Of a DNA stretch of 10,385 nucleotides, positions 1 to 6,423 are shown one piece after another (position 1 is the stretch's first letter; every line of letters begins with the position of its first letter). This DNA comes from Oscillibacter sp. (lineage in GTDB: Bacteria > Bacillota > Clostridia > Oscillospirales > Oscillospiraceae): assembly GCA_024404295.1 (NCBI GenBank), contig JAKSQE010000038.1, forward strand, positions 1 through 10,385, read 5' to 3'. The notes beneath the pieces are model-generated. The model was not told where the DNA came from, did no database searches, and was given only the letters and a program-made list of their open reading frames with translations. The translations under genes were made by a program, and so were the position numbers.

Positions 1-702
1 GGGCGCGCGCAGGAGCGGGGCTATATCACGATCAAAACGCACCAAATAAGGGAATACACCACCAACAAGCAGATGCAGGTGGACGACTACCCCTACGGCG
101 GCGGCCGCGGTGCCGTCATGCAGGCGGATCCCCTGTACCGCTGCTGGCAGCACATTGTAGACACCTACGGTTCAGGTCGCACCATTTATATGTCCCCTTG
201 CGGCCGCACGTTCAATCAGGAGATCGCCAAGGAATTGAAAGCGAATTACGACCATCTGATTCTGGTTTGCGGTCACTACGAAGGCATTGACCAGCGATTT
301 ATCGACGAGTGTGTGGACGAAGAGTTGAGCATGGGCGACTTCGTCCTTACCGGTGGAGAGATCCCCGCCATGGCGGTGGCAGATGCCGTATGCCGCATGG
401 TACCGGGAGTGCTGCCCGATGCTGAGTGCTTTGAAGAAGAGAGCCATTGGAACGGCCTGTTGGAATATCCCCAGTACTCCCGCCCCGCCGAGTGGCACGG
501 CCGGGAAGTGCCTGAGATCCTTCGCTCCGGCGACCATGCAAAGGTAGCCGCATGGCGCAAAAAGGAAAGCTACAAGCGCACCATGCTTCGCCGCCCTGAT
601 TTATTTGCCAATTTCGATGAATCCCAGCTCACCACCAAGGCCGAGCGAAAAATTTTGCAGCAGGCTAAAGAGGAACTGGCGGCAGAGCAGGACGAAACAT
701 AA
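1..702 (+). CDS. trmD: tRNA (guanine-37-N1)-methyltransferase TrmD, 5' truncated by window edge
   Basis: TrmD transfers a methyl group from S-adenosylmethionine to N1 of G37 in tRNAs with G at position 36, which prevents +1 frameshifting. The frame is open from base 1; aligned by eye to E. coli TrmD about 20 N-terminal residues lie outside the window, and 233 residues are visible. Family landmarks appear in order: VDDYPYGGGRG, LILVCGHYEGID (trefoil-knot SAM site), SMGDFVLTGGEIPAM, the VCR arginine (E. coli R154) and GLLEYPQYSRP. The position of the catalytic aspartate (E. coli D169, in EDS) reads Glu here (EES, codon 439-441), a conservative but notable change. TrmD is normally a dimer in the cytoplasm. 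In most bacteria it sits in rpsP-rimM-trmD-rplS; here rplS does not follow and a CatA-like gene starts 69 bases downstream. Identity is very secure. Confidence 0.97.
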   Translation, partial: GRAQERGYITIKTHQIREYTTNKQMQVDDYPYGGGRGAVMQADPLYRCWQHIVDTYGSGRTIYMSPCGRTFNQEIAKELKANYDHLILVCGHYEGIDQRFIDECVDEELSMGDFVLTGGEIPAMAVADAVCRMVPGVLPDAECFEEESHWNGLLEYPQYSRPAEWHGREVPEILRSGDHAKVAAWRKKESYKRTMLRRPDLFANFDESQLTTKAERKILQQAKEELAAEQDET

Positions 703-707
703 ATACG

Positions 708-754
708 TGCCGCAGATTGCAAATCGGCACTTCGTGATTTGCAGACAGTCGGCA
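708..754 (+). promoter_or_regulatory. Possible hairpin between trmD and the CatA-like gene
   Basis: GCAAAT (719-724) pairs with ATTTGC (737-742), and CAC/GTG closes a TTC loop above a CGG bulge. An outer TGCCG (708-712) can pair with CGGCA (750-754) across an internal loop. There is no T-run after it, so it is not a standard terminator. It ends just before the ribosome binding site of the next gene and could modulate its translation or be a degenerate insertion junction. The structure is visible; a function is only a guess. Confidence 0.3.
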
Positions 755-759
755 GCAGT

Positions 760-766
760 GAGGTGA
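760..766 (+). promoter_or_regulatory. Ribosome binding site that fixes the TTG start of the CatA-like gene
   Basis: GAGGTGA matches the anti-Shine-Dalgarno core and lies 5 bases before TTG at 772. The alternative in-frame TTG at 739 has no such site, and a start there would add 11 residues atypical of the family. Confidence 0.7.
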
Positions 767-771
767 CCATT

Positions 772-1416
772 TTGAAAAAGATCGATCTTGAAACATGGGA
801 CAGACGGGATATCTTTCACTTTTTCAGCGGAATGTCCAATCCATTTTATATGGTCACGTTTCGACTGGACGTCACAGATCTATACAACTATGTGAAATGT
901 CATGACCTCTCCTTCTATTACTCCATGTGTTACTTGGTGACAAAGTCCATCAATCAAATCGATGCCTTTCAGTTCGTCACCAGAGGAGAAAATGTGTATC
1001 AGCTGGATGGCAGAAATCCAAGTTTTACAGATCTGAAAAAAGGTTCGAAAGCTTTCCACATCGTGACCATGCCTTTTGACGGAACGATCGAGGATTTCAG
1101 CAACGCCGCAAAGGAAAAGAGCACCGCACAGTCTGCTTTTATCGACGAGAGCGGTCAGACAGATGATTTGATTTACATATCCTGCCTGCCATGGATCGAC
1201 ATTACCGGTGTTACAAATGACCGGGATCTGGGGTCACCGAATGCAAAGAACGATTCCATTCCCCGGGTCACATGGGGCAAGTATGTCGAGCAAAACGGCA
1301 GAAAAGAACTGGGAATCTCTCTGGAAGTCAATCACCGTTTCATTGACGGCGTTCATATCGGGCAGTTTGCCCAGATCATGACGGAGGAAATGGCTCGGCT
1401 TGCTGAACAGATTTAA
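772..1416 (+). CDS. CatA-type (chloramphenicol acetyltransferase-like) O-acetyltransferase
   Basis: The 214-residue protein matches the usual 210-220 residue length of type A chloramphenicol acetyltransferases, trimeric cytoplasmic enzymes that move acetyl from acetyl-CoA to a hydroxyl group. It opens MKKIDLETWDRRDIFHFF, as in the family. The catalytic histidine is in NHRFIDGVH (H188, with D192-G193), and a serine in YISCLPW (S137) fits the classic transition-state serine (S148 in CAT III, SALPW). The active-site signature is not canonical: the first His of HH is Asn, and the residue after DG is Val instead of Phe/Tyr. Many such clostridial homologues have no shown resistance activity, so drug resistance should not be assumed. 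The TTG start at 772 is chosen for its Shine-Dalgarno site. The gene is visibly more AT-rich than trmD and interrupts the expected trmD neighbourhood, suggesting acquisition. It may be read from the trmD promoter, since I see no terminator or good promoter between them. Confidence 0.82.
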   Translation: MKKIDLETWDRRDIFHFFSGMSNPFYMVTFRLDVTDLYNYVKCHDLSFYYSMCYLVTKSINQIDAFQFVTRGENVYQLDGRNPSFTDLKKGSKAFHIVTMPFDGTIEDFSNAAKEKSTAQSAFIDESGQTDDLIYISCLPWIDITGVTNDRDLGSPNAKNDSIPRVTWGKYVEQNGRKELGISLEVNHRFIDGVHIGQFAQIMTEEMARLAEQI

Positions 1417-1517
1417 TAACTGAAATGAGTTGCTATTGCCTGGCAGTCAGAAGGTAAAATTATAACCTATCACCCTATGCTTGATCCAAATCTTACGTGC
1501 CTTTGCTTCAGACTCCT

Positions 1518-1557
1518 GTTGACACTCCACACGGCTAAAGCCGCATGGAGTGTCAAC
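1518..1557. repeat. Long palindrome, possible insertion-element end or scar
   Basis: GTTGACACTCCA (1518-1529) is perfectly complementary to TGGAGTGTCAAC (1546-1557). Inside, a CA/CA internal loop is followed by CGGC-TAAA-GCCG. Neither strand has a T-run after the stem, so it is not a normal intrinsic terminator. Subterminal hairpins with GGC-N4-GCC tips occur at the ends of IS200/IS605-type elements and related palindrome-bearing mini-elements; attributing this one to them is inference. No transposase or TnpB frame is nearby. Confidence 0.55.
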
Positions 1558-1681
1558 TGTGGATATATCAGAGAAAAGAAAGAACGATAAATTTCAGCTT
1601 TATCCCGCATCCAACTGGCATAAACGTTTATTATCTGCAATATAGCAAATCTATCATAAAAAACCATCAACGGAAAGAAAG

Positions 1682-1718
1682 CCTCCCTAAATTGTACTAT
1701 CCGTGCAATTTAGGGAGG
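1682..1718 (-). terminator. Intrinsic terminator of the aminopeptidase/LURP-one operon (possibly bidirectional)
   Basis: CCTCCCTAAATTG (1682-1694) pairs perfectly with CAATTTAGGGAGG (1706-1718), and three further pairs (one G-T) leave a TATCC loop. Read on the minus strand the hairpin lies 25 bases past the stop of the leftward gene and is followed by CTTTCTTTCC, a moderately T-rich tail. On the plus strand it is followed by TTTAAAAATT, so it may also stop transcripts coming from the CatA-like gene. Confidence 0.7.
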
Positions 1719-1743
1719 TTTAAAAATTGGTGGGTTTTTGCAA

Positions 1744-2217
1744 TTATTTGTCCCGTGAACACTTTTCCGCATCGATGGCCAGCACCAGCATCAAGGCGTG
1801 GAGGGCATCTTTGGGATTCGCCACATCAATGACATATGTATCGGTGAGATGGAACAATTCCTTACTGATGGTCGCCACCACACCGCCGCAGGCTTCCCGC
1901 ACGGTGTAGTCCCACTCGAAAAAGCTGCCTTCCACCTGCCAGCCGTTGCACTCCACCTCATACGCAGGGCGGAAGAAGGTAAATTTTCGTTGGATACAGC
2001 CCAAATACTGCTCATTTTCGTACAGTTCAAACTTAGGAAGCAGGGTCAAGATCCGCTCTTTCACCGTGCCCACATGACGGCCGGAGGCATCCTCAATGTG
2101 CAGACAATGCCCCCAAGCCAACTGGCCGTGTACAGTATAAACCGTCTCGCCTTGCTCATTATAAATATCGTAGCTGTCGAACCACGAAAAGAACCGCTGC
2201 CGAAATAATAATCTCAC
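1744..2217 (-). CDS. LURP-one-related (LOR / YxjI-like) family protein
   Basis: This 157-residue protein has the sequence character of the LURP-one-related family (tubby-like beta-barrel fold, related to phospholipid scramblases): alternating beta-strand segments, repeated aromatic and glycine positions (YDIYNEQGETVYTV, WDYTVREACGGVVATI) and a C-terminal hydrophobic helix, ALHALMLVLAIDAEK. The family is about 160 residues in bacteria and its biochemical role is unknown. No signal peptide is seen. The start is a GTG at 2217. Its GGGAG ribosome binding site lies about 10 bases upstream and overlaps the TGA of the aminopeptidase gene, only 14 bases away, so the two are co-transcribed and probably translationally coupled. 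The hairpin at 1682-1718 ends the transcript. The family assignment is by recognition; its link with the peptidase is unexplained. Confidence 0.8.
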   Translation of the reverse strand: MRLLFRQRFFSWFDSYDIYNEQGETVYTVHGQLAWGHCLHIEDASGRHVGTVKERILTLLPKFELYENEQYLGCIQRKFTFFRPAYEVECNGWQVEGSFFEWDYTVREACGGVVATISKELFHLTDTYVIDVANPKDALHALMLVLAIDAEKCSRDK

Positions 2218-2231
2218 AACTTATCACTCCC

Positions 2232-3533
2232 TCAAACGGTAATGCTGCCGTCAGCCTCTCGCTGCAAGCGACAGCCGAAATAAGCCGTCATGGCTTTTAC
2301 CAGCAAATCGGTGTCTTCTGCGCCGGCCATTTCGCAGCAGCTGTGCATCGCCAACTGCGGCAGGCCGATGTCCACTGCAGGGATGGACAGATGTGCCATG
2401 GCAATGTTACCCAACGTTGAGCCACCGGGCAGGTCGGCGCGGTTGCTGTATCGCTGCAAAGGAATATCGTGATCTGCACAAATCTTCGTAAATACCGCTG
2501 ACGACACCGCATCCGTGGTGTAGCGCTGGTTTGCATTGTATTTCAGCACGATCCCTCCATTCAGCACCGGTGCCTCCGTCTTGTCGGAATACTCCGGATG
2601 TGCGGGATGGATGGCGTGAGCATTGTCCGCAGACACCAGAAAACTGTTGGCATAGGCCATCTGTTTTTCCTCTGCCGTCATGTGCAGGTTCTCCGCGATG
2701 CGTTCCAACACATCGGTCAGAAAAGTGGAGTCTGCTCCCTGTCGCGTACCGCTGCCCACTTCCTCGTTATTGAAAATCGCCAATACCGAAACATGGTCGC
2801 TCTCCTCTGCCTGCAAATAGCCTTGCAGGCAGCCGTAAACGCACTGCAGGTCGTCCAATCTGGGAGAGGCCAGAAACTCACCATTCAGCCCCATGCGGCA
2901 TCCTTGCATATAGGGATACAGGAACAGCTCCGTGGACAGCAATTCTTCTTCCGTAACATCCAGTTCCTCCGCGATCAGTTTGCGGAATGCACCCGGCTCT
3001 TTCCCGTTGGCAAACAAAGGCAGCAGATCTACTGCCGCATTCAAGGCGGTGCCCTTATTCACTTCCCGATCAAAGTGGATGGCCACGCTGGGGATCATCA
3101 GCAGAGGGCGTTTTACATCCACCAGTCTGGTTTCCAACTTGTCGCCGCAGCGCACCACCGCACGGCCTGCCACAGACAGCGGGCGATCCATCCAGGAGCG
3201 CCAGATCCCGCCGCCATAAGGCTCTACGCTGAGCCGCAGGCAGTTTCCCGCAGATGCCATCTCGCCCGATTCCCGCACTTTGAAGGTGGGAGAATCGCTG
3301 TGAGCGGCAGCGATCAGAAAGCCCTTGACTGTTCCTTTCGGCATGCGAAATGCGATCAAAGAGGAATCTCCCCGTGCCACAACATATTGTGTTCCATATT
3401 CCAGTGTCCACGGTTGGGATTCCCGCAGCAAATGGCCGCCTTTCCCCATCAATTCCGCCACCGTATTGTCCACCACATGATAGCAACTTGGGCTTTTATT
3501 GATAAATGTCAGTAGCGTTTCAGCATGTTCCAT
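2232..3533 (-). CDS. apeB: M18 family metallo-aminopeptidase (aspartyl aminopeptidase-like)
   Basis: The 433-residue protein is the normal length for M18 peptidases, cytosolic dodecameric di-zinc enzymes that remove N-terminal acidic or other residues from peptides. Metal and catalytic motifs are intact: AAHSDSPTFKV (H78 and D80), NNEEVGSGTRQGADS (E257 as general base, E258 as metal ligand), SADNAHAIHPAHPEY (metal aspartate and flanking histidines), GGSTLGNIA and the C-terminal GLPQLAMHSCCEMAG histidine ligand. The ATG at 3533 is preceded by GGGAGG at good spacing. A sigma-A promoter lies 40-70 bases upstream (3573-3601). It is the first gene of an operon with the LURP-one-related gene and is divergent from nrdD. 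The symbol apeB is the usual label for the bacterial M18 group; substrate preference cannot be read from sequence. Confidence 0.95.
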   Translation of the reverse strand: MEHAETLLTFINKSPSCYHVVDNTVAELMGKGGHLLRESQPWTLEYGTQYVVARGDSSLIAFRMPKGTVKGFLIAAAHSDSPTFKVRESGEMASAGNCLRLSVEPYGGGIWRSWMDRPLSVAGRAVVRCGDKLETRLVDVKRPLLMIPSVAIHFDREVNKGTALNAAVDLLPLFANGKEPGAFRKLIAEELDVTEEELLSTELFLYPYMQGCRMGLNGEFLASPRLDDLQCVYGCLQGYLQAEESDHVSVLAIFNNEEVGSGTRQGADSTFLTDVLERIAENLHMTAEEKQMAYANSFLVSADNAHAIHPAHPEYSDKTEAPVLNGGIVLKYNANQRYTTDAVSSAVFTKICADHDIPLQRYSNRADLPGGSTLGNIAMAHLSIPAVDIGLPQLAMHSCCEMAGAEDTDLLVKAMTAYFGCRLQREADGSITV

Positions 3534-3572
3534 AATGAATATCCTCCCAAAAACGCTTGTTTTTTTACTGCT

Positions 3573-3601
3573 ATTATACCCGCTTTTCCCGACTGCGTAA
3601 A
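3573..3601 (-). promoter_or_regulatory. Sigma-A promoter for the M18 aminopeptidase operon
   Basis: On the minus strand a perfect TATAAT (3573-3578) is preceded at exactly 17 bases by TTTACG (3596-3601), four of six matches to TTGACA. It lies about 40 bases before the ATG at 3533. Confidence 0.8.
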
Positions 3602-3650
3602 GTGTAGAATTTCCATTCCAAATTTTGTGTGATTTTTCCCGTTCTCGCTC

Positions 3651-3679
3651 TTTACATCCTATATGTTGTATGCTAAGAT
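3651..3679 (+). promoter_or_regulatory. Likely sigma-A promoter for nrdD
   Basis: TTTACA (3651-3656, five of six) and TAAGAT (3674-3679, four of six) are 17 bases apart. This predicts a start near 3686 and a leader of about 65 bases to the nrdD ATG. The -10 is imperfect, as is common for a regulated promoter. Confidence 0.6.
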
Positions 3680-3700
3680 GATTCAGAAGTCATATATATG
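3654..3700 (+). promoter_or_regulatory. Candidate NrdR-type operator sites over the nrdD promoter
   Basis: NrdR boxes are pairs of 16-base imperfect palindromes (roughly ACACWATATATWGTGT) about three helical turns apart. The segment 3654-3669 (ACATCCTATATGTTGT) matches about 11 of 16 positions and overlaps the promoter spacer. A second ATATAT core, in the perfect palindrome CATATATATG (3691-3700), lies about three turns downstream. The conserved C and G of the half-sites are missing, so this is tentative. Confidence 0.3.
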
Positions 3701-3750
3701 GGGATATTATGTCATCTCCTTAGAGATAGATGTTCAGGAGGACGGTTTAC

Positions 3751-5949
3751 ATGACGGTAATTAAGCGAAACGGTGCCGAAGTGGTCTTTGATATCACAAA
3801 GATCATTGGCGCTATTACAAAGGCAAACGAAAGCGTGGATGAGGGCATCCGCATGACTCCCATGCAGATTCAGCGCATTGCGGAGAGCGTGGAGTTCTCC
3901 TGCCTGAAAATGAATCGTGCTCCCTCCGTGGAGGAGATACAAGATTTAGTGGAGTACCAGATCATGGCTCATGGCGCTTACGAGATCGCCAAGAACTATG
4001 TGACTTACCGCTATACCCGTTCTCTGGTGCGTCGCAGTAACACCACCGATGAGAAGATCCTCTCCTTGATCGAGTGCTGCAACGAGGAAGCCAAACAGGA
4101 AAACTCCAACAAGAACCCTGTGGTGAACTCCACACAGCGTGACTATATGGCCGGTGAAGTGAGCCGTGACCTGAGCGAACGTATTCTGCTGCCTACCGAG
4201 GTGGTTGAGGCACACCGTGAGGGCATCATCCACTTCCACGACAGCGACTACTACGCCCAGCATATGCACAACTGCGATCTGGTCAATCTGGAGGACATGC
4301 TGCAAAACGGCACCGTGATCACCGGCACCCTCATCGAGCGTCCCCACAGCTTTGCCACCGCTTGCAATATTGCCACACAGATCGTGGCTCAGGTCGCCTC
4401 CAACCAGTATGGCGGCCAGTCCATTAGCCTCACCCATCTGGCACCTTTCGTGGATGTCAGCCGTCAGAAGATCCGCAAGATCGTGGAATCCGAGATGAAG
4501 ATCATCGGCGCAACTCCCTCCACGGAGCAGTTCAATGAACTTGTGGAGACTCGCCTGCGGGAGGAGATCCGCCGTGGCGTGCAGACCATTCAGTATCAGG
4601 TCGTCACTCTGCTGACCACCAACGGTCAAGCTCCCTTCATCACCGTGTTCATGTACCTGAACGAAGCTCGCAATGAGCAGGAGAAGAAAGATCTGGCCAT
4701 GATCATCGAAGAGATGCTGGTGCAGCGCTTTGAGGGTGTGAAGAACGAGAATGGCGTGTGGGTCACGCCCGCCTTCCCCAAGCTGATCTATGTGTTGGAA
4801 GAGGATAATATTTCCGAAGATTCCAAATACTGGTACCTCACCGAGTTGGCTGCCAAGTGCACTGCCCGCCGCATGGTGCCTGACTATATTTCCGAGAAGA
4901 AGATGCTGGAGCTCAAGGGAGATGTCTATGTCTGCATGGGCTGCCGCTCTTTCCTGACCCCCGACCGCTTCACCGACAACGGTATCGGCAACGTTGCCAA
5001 TGCCGGCAACTACGAGCCGGGCAAGCACAAGTATTACGGTCGTTTCAATCAGGGCGTTGTCACCATCAACCTGCCCGACGTGGCCCTGTCCTCCGGCGGT
5101 CATCTGGACAAGTTCTGGAAGATCTTTGAGGAGCGTTTGGAGTTGTGCCACCGTGCCTTGCAGTGCCGCCACAACCGTCTGAAGGGCACGTTATCTGATG
5201 CTGCTCCCATTCTGTGGCAGTATGGCGCTCTGGCCCGTCTGGAGAAAGGTGAACCCATCGACAAGCTGCTGTTCAACGGCTACTCCACCATTTCTCTGGG
5301 TTACGCAGGTCTGTATGAGTGCGTAAAATACATGACCGGCAAAAGCCATACCGACCCCTCCGCTACCCCCTTCGCTCTGCAGGTCATGCAGAAGATGAAT
5401 GATAAGTGCGCCGAGTGGAAGGCTGCTGAGAATATCGACTACTCCATCTACGGCACTCCTCTGGAGTCCACCACCTATAAGTTTGCCAAGTGCCTGCAGC
5501 GCCGTTTCGGTGTCATCGAAGGCATTACGGACAAGAGCTATATCACCAACAGCTATCACGTTCATGTGACGGAAGATATCAACGCCTTTGACAAGTTGAA
5601 GTTTGAAGCCCAGTTCCAGCACCTGTCTCCCGGCGGTGCTATCAGCTATGTGGAAGTTCCCGATATGCAGAACAATATCGAAGCCGTTCTGGAAGTTATG
5701 AAGTTCATCTATGAGAATATCATCTATGCTGAACTGAACACCAAGAGCGACTACTGCCAGGAAGGCGGCTGGGACGGCGAGATCAGCATCGAGGAAGTCA
5801 ACGGCAAGCTGATCTGGAAGTGCCCCAACTGCGGCAATACCGACCAGAACAAGATGAATGTGGCTCGTCGTACCTGCGGCTACATCGGCACGCAGTACTG
5901 GAATCAGGGCCGTACGCAGGAGATCCGTGACCGCGTGCTGCATCTGTAA
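3751..5949 (+). CDS. nrdD: Anaerobic (class III) ribonucleoside-triphosphate reductase, catalytic subunit
   Basis: NrdD reduces ribonucleoside triphosphates to dNTPs by glycyl-radical chemistry, so it works only without oxygen. The ATG at 3751 is preferred over one at 3730 because AGGAGG (3736-3741) sits 9 bases before it; the protein is then 732 residues. Residues 1 to about 92 form the ATP-cone allosteric domain (VIKRNGAEVVFD near the N-terminus). The ten-stranded barrel follows, with C205 (TACNIATQ) and the CMGCRSFL loop (C395, C398) supplying active-site cysteines. The C-terminus has RRTCGYIG, with G713 as radical site, and ends in RDRVLHL. Oddly, the structural zinc site (CxxC...CxxC) is incomplete: CPNC (C691, C694) is present, but the first pair reads C669-QE-G672, with Gly where Cys is expected. 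A terminator follows (5972-6008); nrdG lies downstream past one small gene. Codon use is strongly biased, suggesting high expression. Confidence 0.97.
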   Translation: MTVIKRNGAEVVFDITKIIGAITKANESVDEGIRMTPMQIQRIAESVEFSCLKMNRAPSVEEIQDLVEYQIMAHGAYEIAKNYVTYRYTRSLVRRSNTTDEKILSLIECCNEEAKQENSNKNPVVNSTQRDYMAGEVSRDLSERILLPTEVVEAHREGIIHFHDSDYYAQHMHNCDLVNLEDMLQNGTVITGTLIERPHSFATACNIATQIVAQVASNQYGGQSISLTHLAPFVDVSRQKIRKIVESEMKIIGATPSTEQFNELVETRLREEIRRGVQTIQYQVVTLLTTNGQAPFITVFMYLNEARNEQEKKDLAMIIEEMLVQRFEGVKNENGVWVTPAFPKLIYVLEEDNISEDSKYWYLTELAAKCTARRMVPDYISEKKMLELKGDVYVCMGCRSFLTPDRFTDNGIGNVANAGNYEPGKHKYYGRFNQGVVTINLPDVALSSGGHLDKFWKIFEERLELCHRALQCRHNRLKGTLSDAAPILWQYGALARLEKGEPIDKLLFNGYSTISLGYAGLYECVKYMTGKSHTDPSATPFALQVMQKMNDKCAEWKAAENIDYSIYGTPLESTTYKFAKCLQRRFGVIEGITDKSYITNSYHVHVTEDINAFDKLKFEAQFQHLSPGGAISYVEVPDMQNNIEAVLEVMKFIYENIIYAELNTKSDYCQEGGWDGEISIEEVNGKLIWKCPNCGNTDQNKMNVARRTCGYIGTQYWNQGRTQEIRDRVLHL

Positions 5950-5971
5950 CATGAATTTTTGACAATGTGGG

Positions 5972-6008
5972 ATCATGGAGACAGAGCTGTTCTGTCTCCA
6001 TGATTTTT
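5972..6008 (+). terminator. Intrinsic terminator directly after nrdD
   Basis: ATCATGGAGACAGA (5972-5985) and TCTGTCTCCATGAT (5991-6004) form a perfect 14-pair stem with loop GCTGT, followed by a short T-run (6004-6008). It separates nrdD from the nrdG part of the cluster. No clear promoter follows it, so it may act as a leaky terminator that lowers expression of downstream genes relative to nrdD. Confidence 0.88.
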
Positions 6009-6034
6009 AACCGACAAAAAGGAGAATATCCATC

Positions 6035-6421
6035 ATGACCCTGCAAGAGTTGGAATCTGCCTATTTGGGGCGAAATGTGAGTATGAAGCGCATGGGAGAC
6101 CGATTTCTCTATCTGGGAAAGTTTGGCATGTCCGTGCTCTATCAGTTTTCCTTTCACCTGAACTCTTATCAGATCTCTACCGACGTCTGCATCGATGACA
6201 GTAAAATCTCCGGTCTGGTCCCTGAGAAAACAGCCGTTGCCGACGAATGGGGCGAAGCCCCGGAGGACTGTGACGAGCTGACGGAAGACGATGTTGCCGT
6301 CATGAAGCAGTATCTGGACAGCGTGGTTCTGACGGATGTCGAGCTGGCCGCCGCTGCAAAGCCCACCGTAATGGGGATGGATTTTGAACTGTTTATTGAC
6401 GCAGAAGAGGAGGAAGCGTGA
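6035..6421 (+). CDS. Uncharacterised acidic protein encoded between nrdD and nrdG
   Basis: I do not recognise this 128-residue protein. The ATG is preceded by AAAAAGGAGA at good spacing. Residues 1-60 look like a small folded unit rich in aromatic and beta-type residues (FLYLGKFGMSVLYQFSFHL). Residues 65-95 are acidic (EAPEDCDELTEDD) and probably partly helical, and the C-terminus ends in EEEEA. There is no signal peptide, membrane segment or metal-binding cysteine cluster; only two cysteines are present. Its stop overlaps the Shine-Dalgarno region and start of nrdG (TGA 6419-6421, ATG 6424), so it is very probably co-translated with nrdG. Position suggests, but does not prove, a role in anaerobic nucleotide reduction or activase assembly. 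The clean start, correct coding character and tight packing make it a real gene. Confidence 0.8.
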   Translation: MTLQELESAYLGRNVSMKRMGDRFLYLGKFGMSVLYQFSFHLNSYQISTDVCIDDSKISGLVPEKTAVADEWGEAPEDCDELTEDDVAVMKQYLDSVVLTDVELAAAAKPTVMGMDFELFIDAEEEEA

Positions 6422-6423
6422 CC

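Larger units (their letters stand above)
1417..1743. other. AT-rich gene-free interval with two palindromes
   Basis: This 327-base interval lies between the convergent CatA-like gene and the LURP-one-related gene. I see no reading frame with protein-like composition on either strand. It contains a long palindrome at 1518-1557, an A-rich segment at about 1565-1680 with no recognisable structure, and a terminator-like hairpin at 1682-1718. It is clearly more AT-rich than the genes around it. Together with the atypical CatA-like gene, this suggests the trmD-downstream region has received inserted DNA. Confidence 0.6.

Noticed and set aside
1440..1475. TATAAT on the minus strand near 1463 as a promoter
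   Set aside because: No acceptable -35 at 16-18 bases and no gene downstream in that direction that needs it.
1545..1832. Short plus-strand frame spanning the gene-free gap
   Set aside because: It crosses the terminator hairpin and overlaps the LURP-one-related gene in antisense; the translation is not protein-like and the start sits in the palindrome.
2598..3515. 305-codon plus-strand frame opposite the aminopeptidase gene
   Set aside because: The opposite strand carries all M18 motifs; this frame has no family character, and its start lacks a ribosome site.
3946..5172. Long open frame on the minus strand opposite nrdD
   Set aside because: It is the antisense shadow of a strongly codon-biased gene; low-complexity His/Leu/Gly/Val-rich translation, no ribosome site or known motif.
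5191..5976. 261-codon minus-strand frame over the nrdD 3' end
   Set aside because: Shadow of nrdD; it also runs across the terminator stem.
5959..5987. TTGACA after nrdD as a promoter for the nrdG part
   Set aside because: Perfect -35 but no -10-like sequence at 16-18 bases; the downstream bases are the terminator stem.
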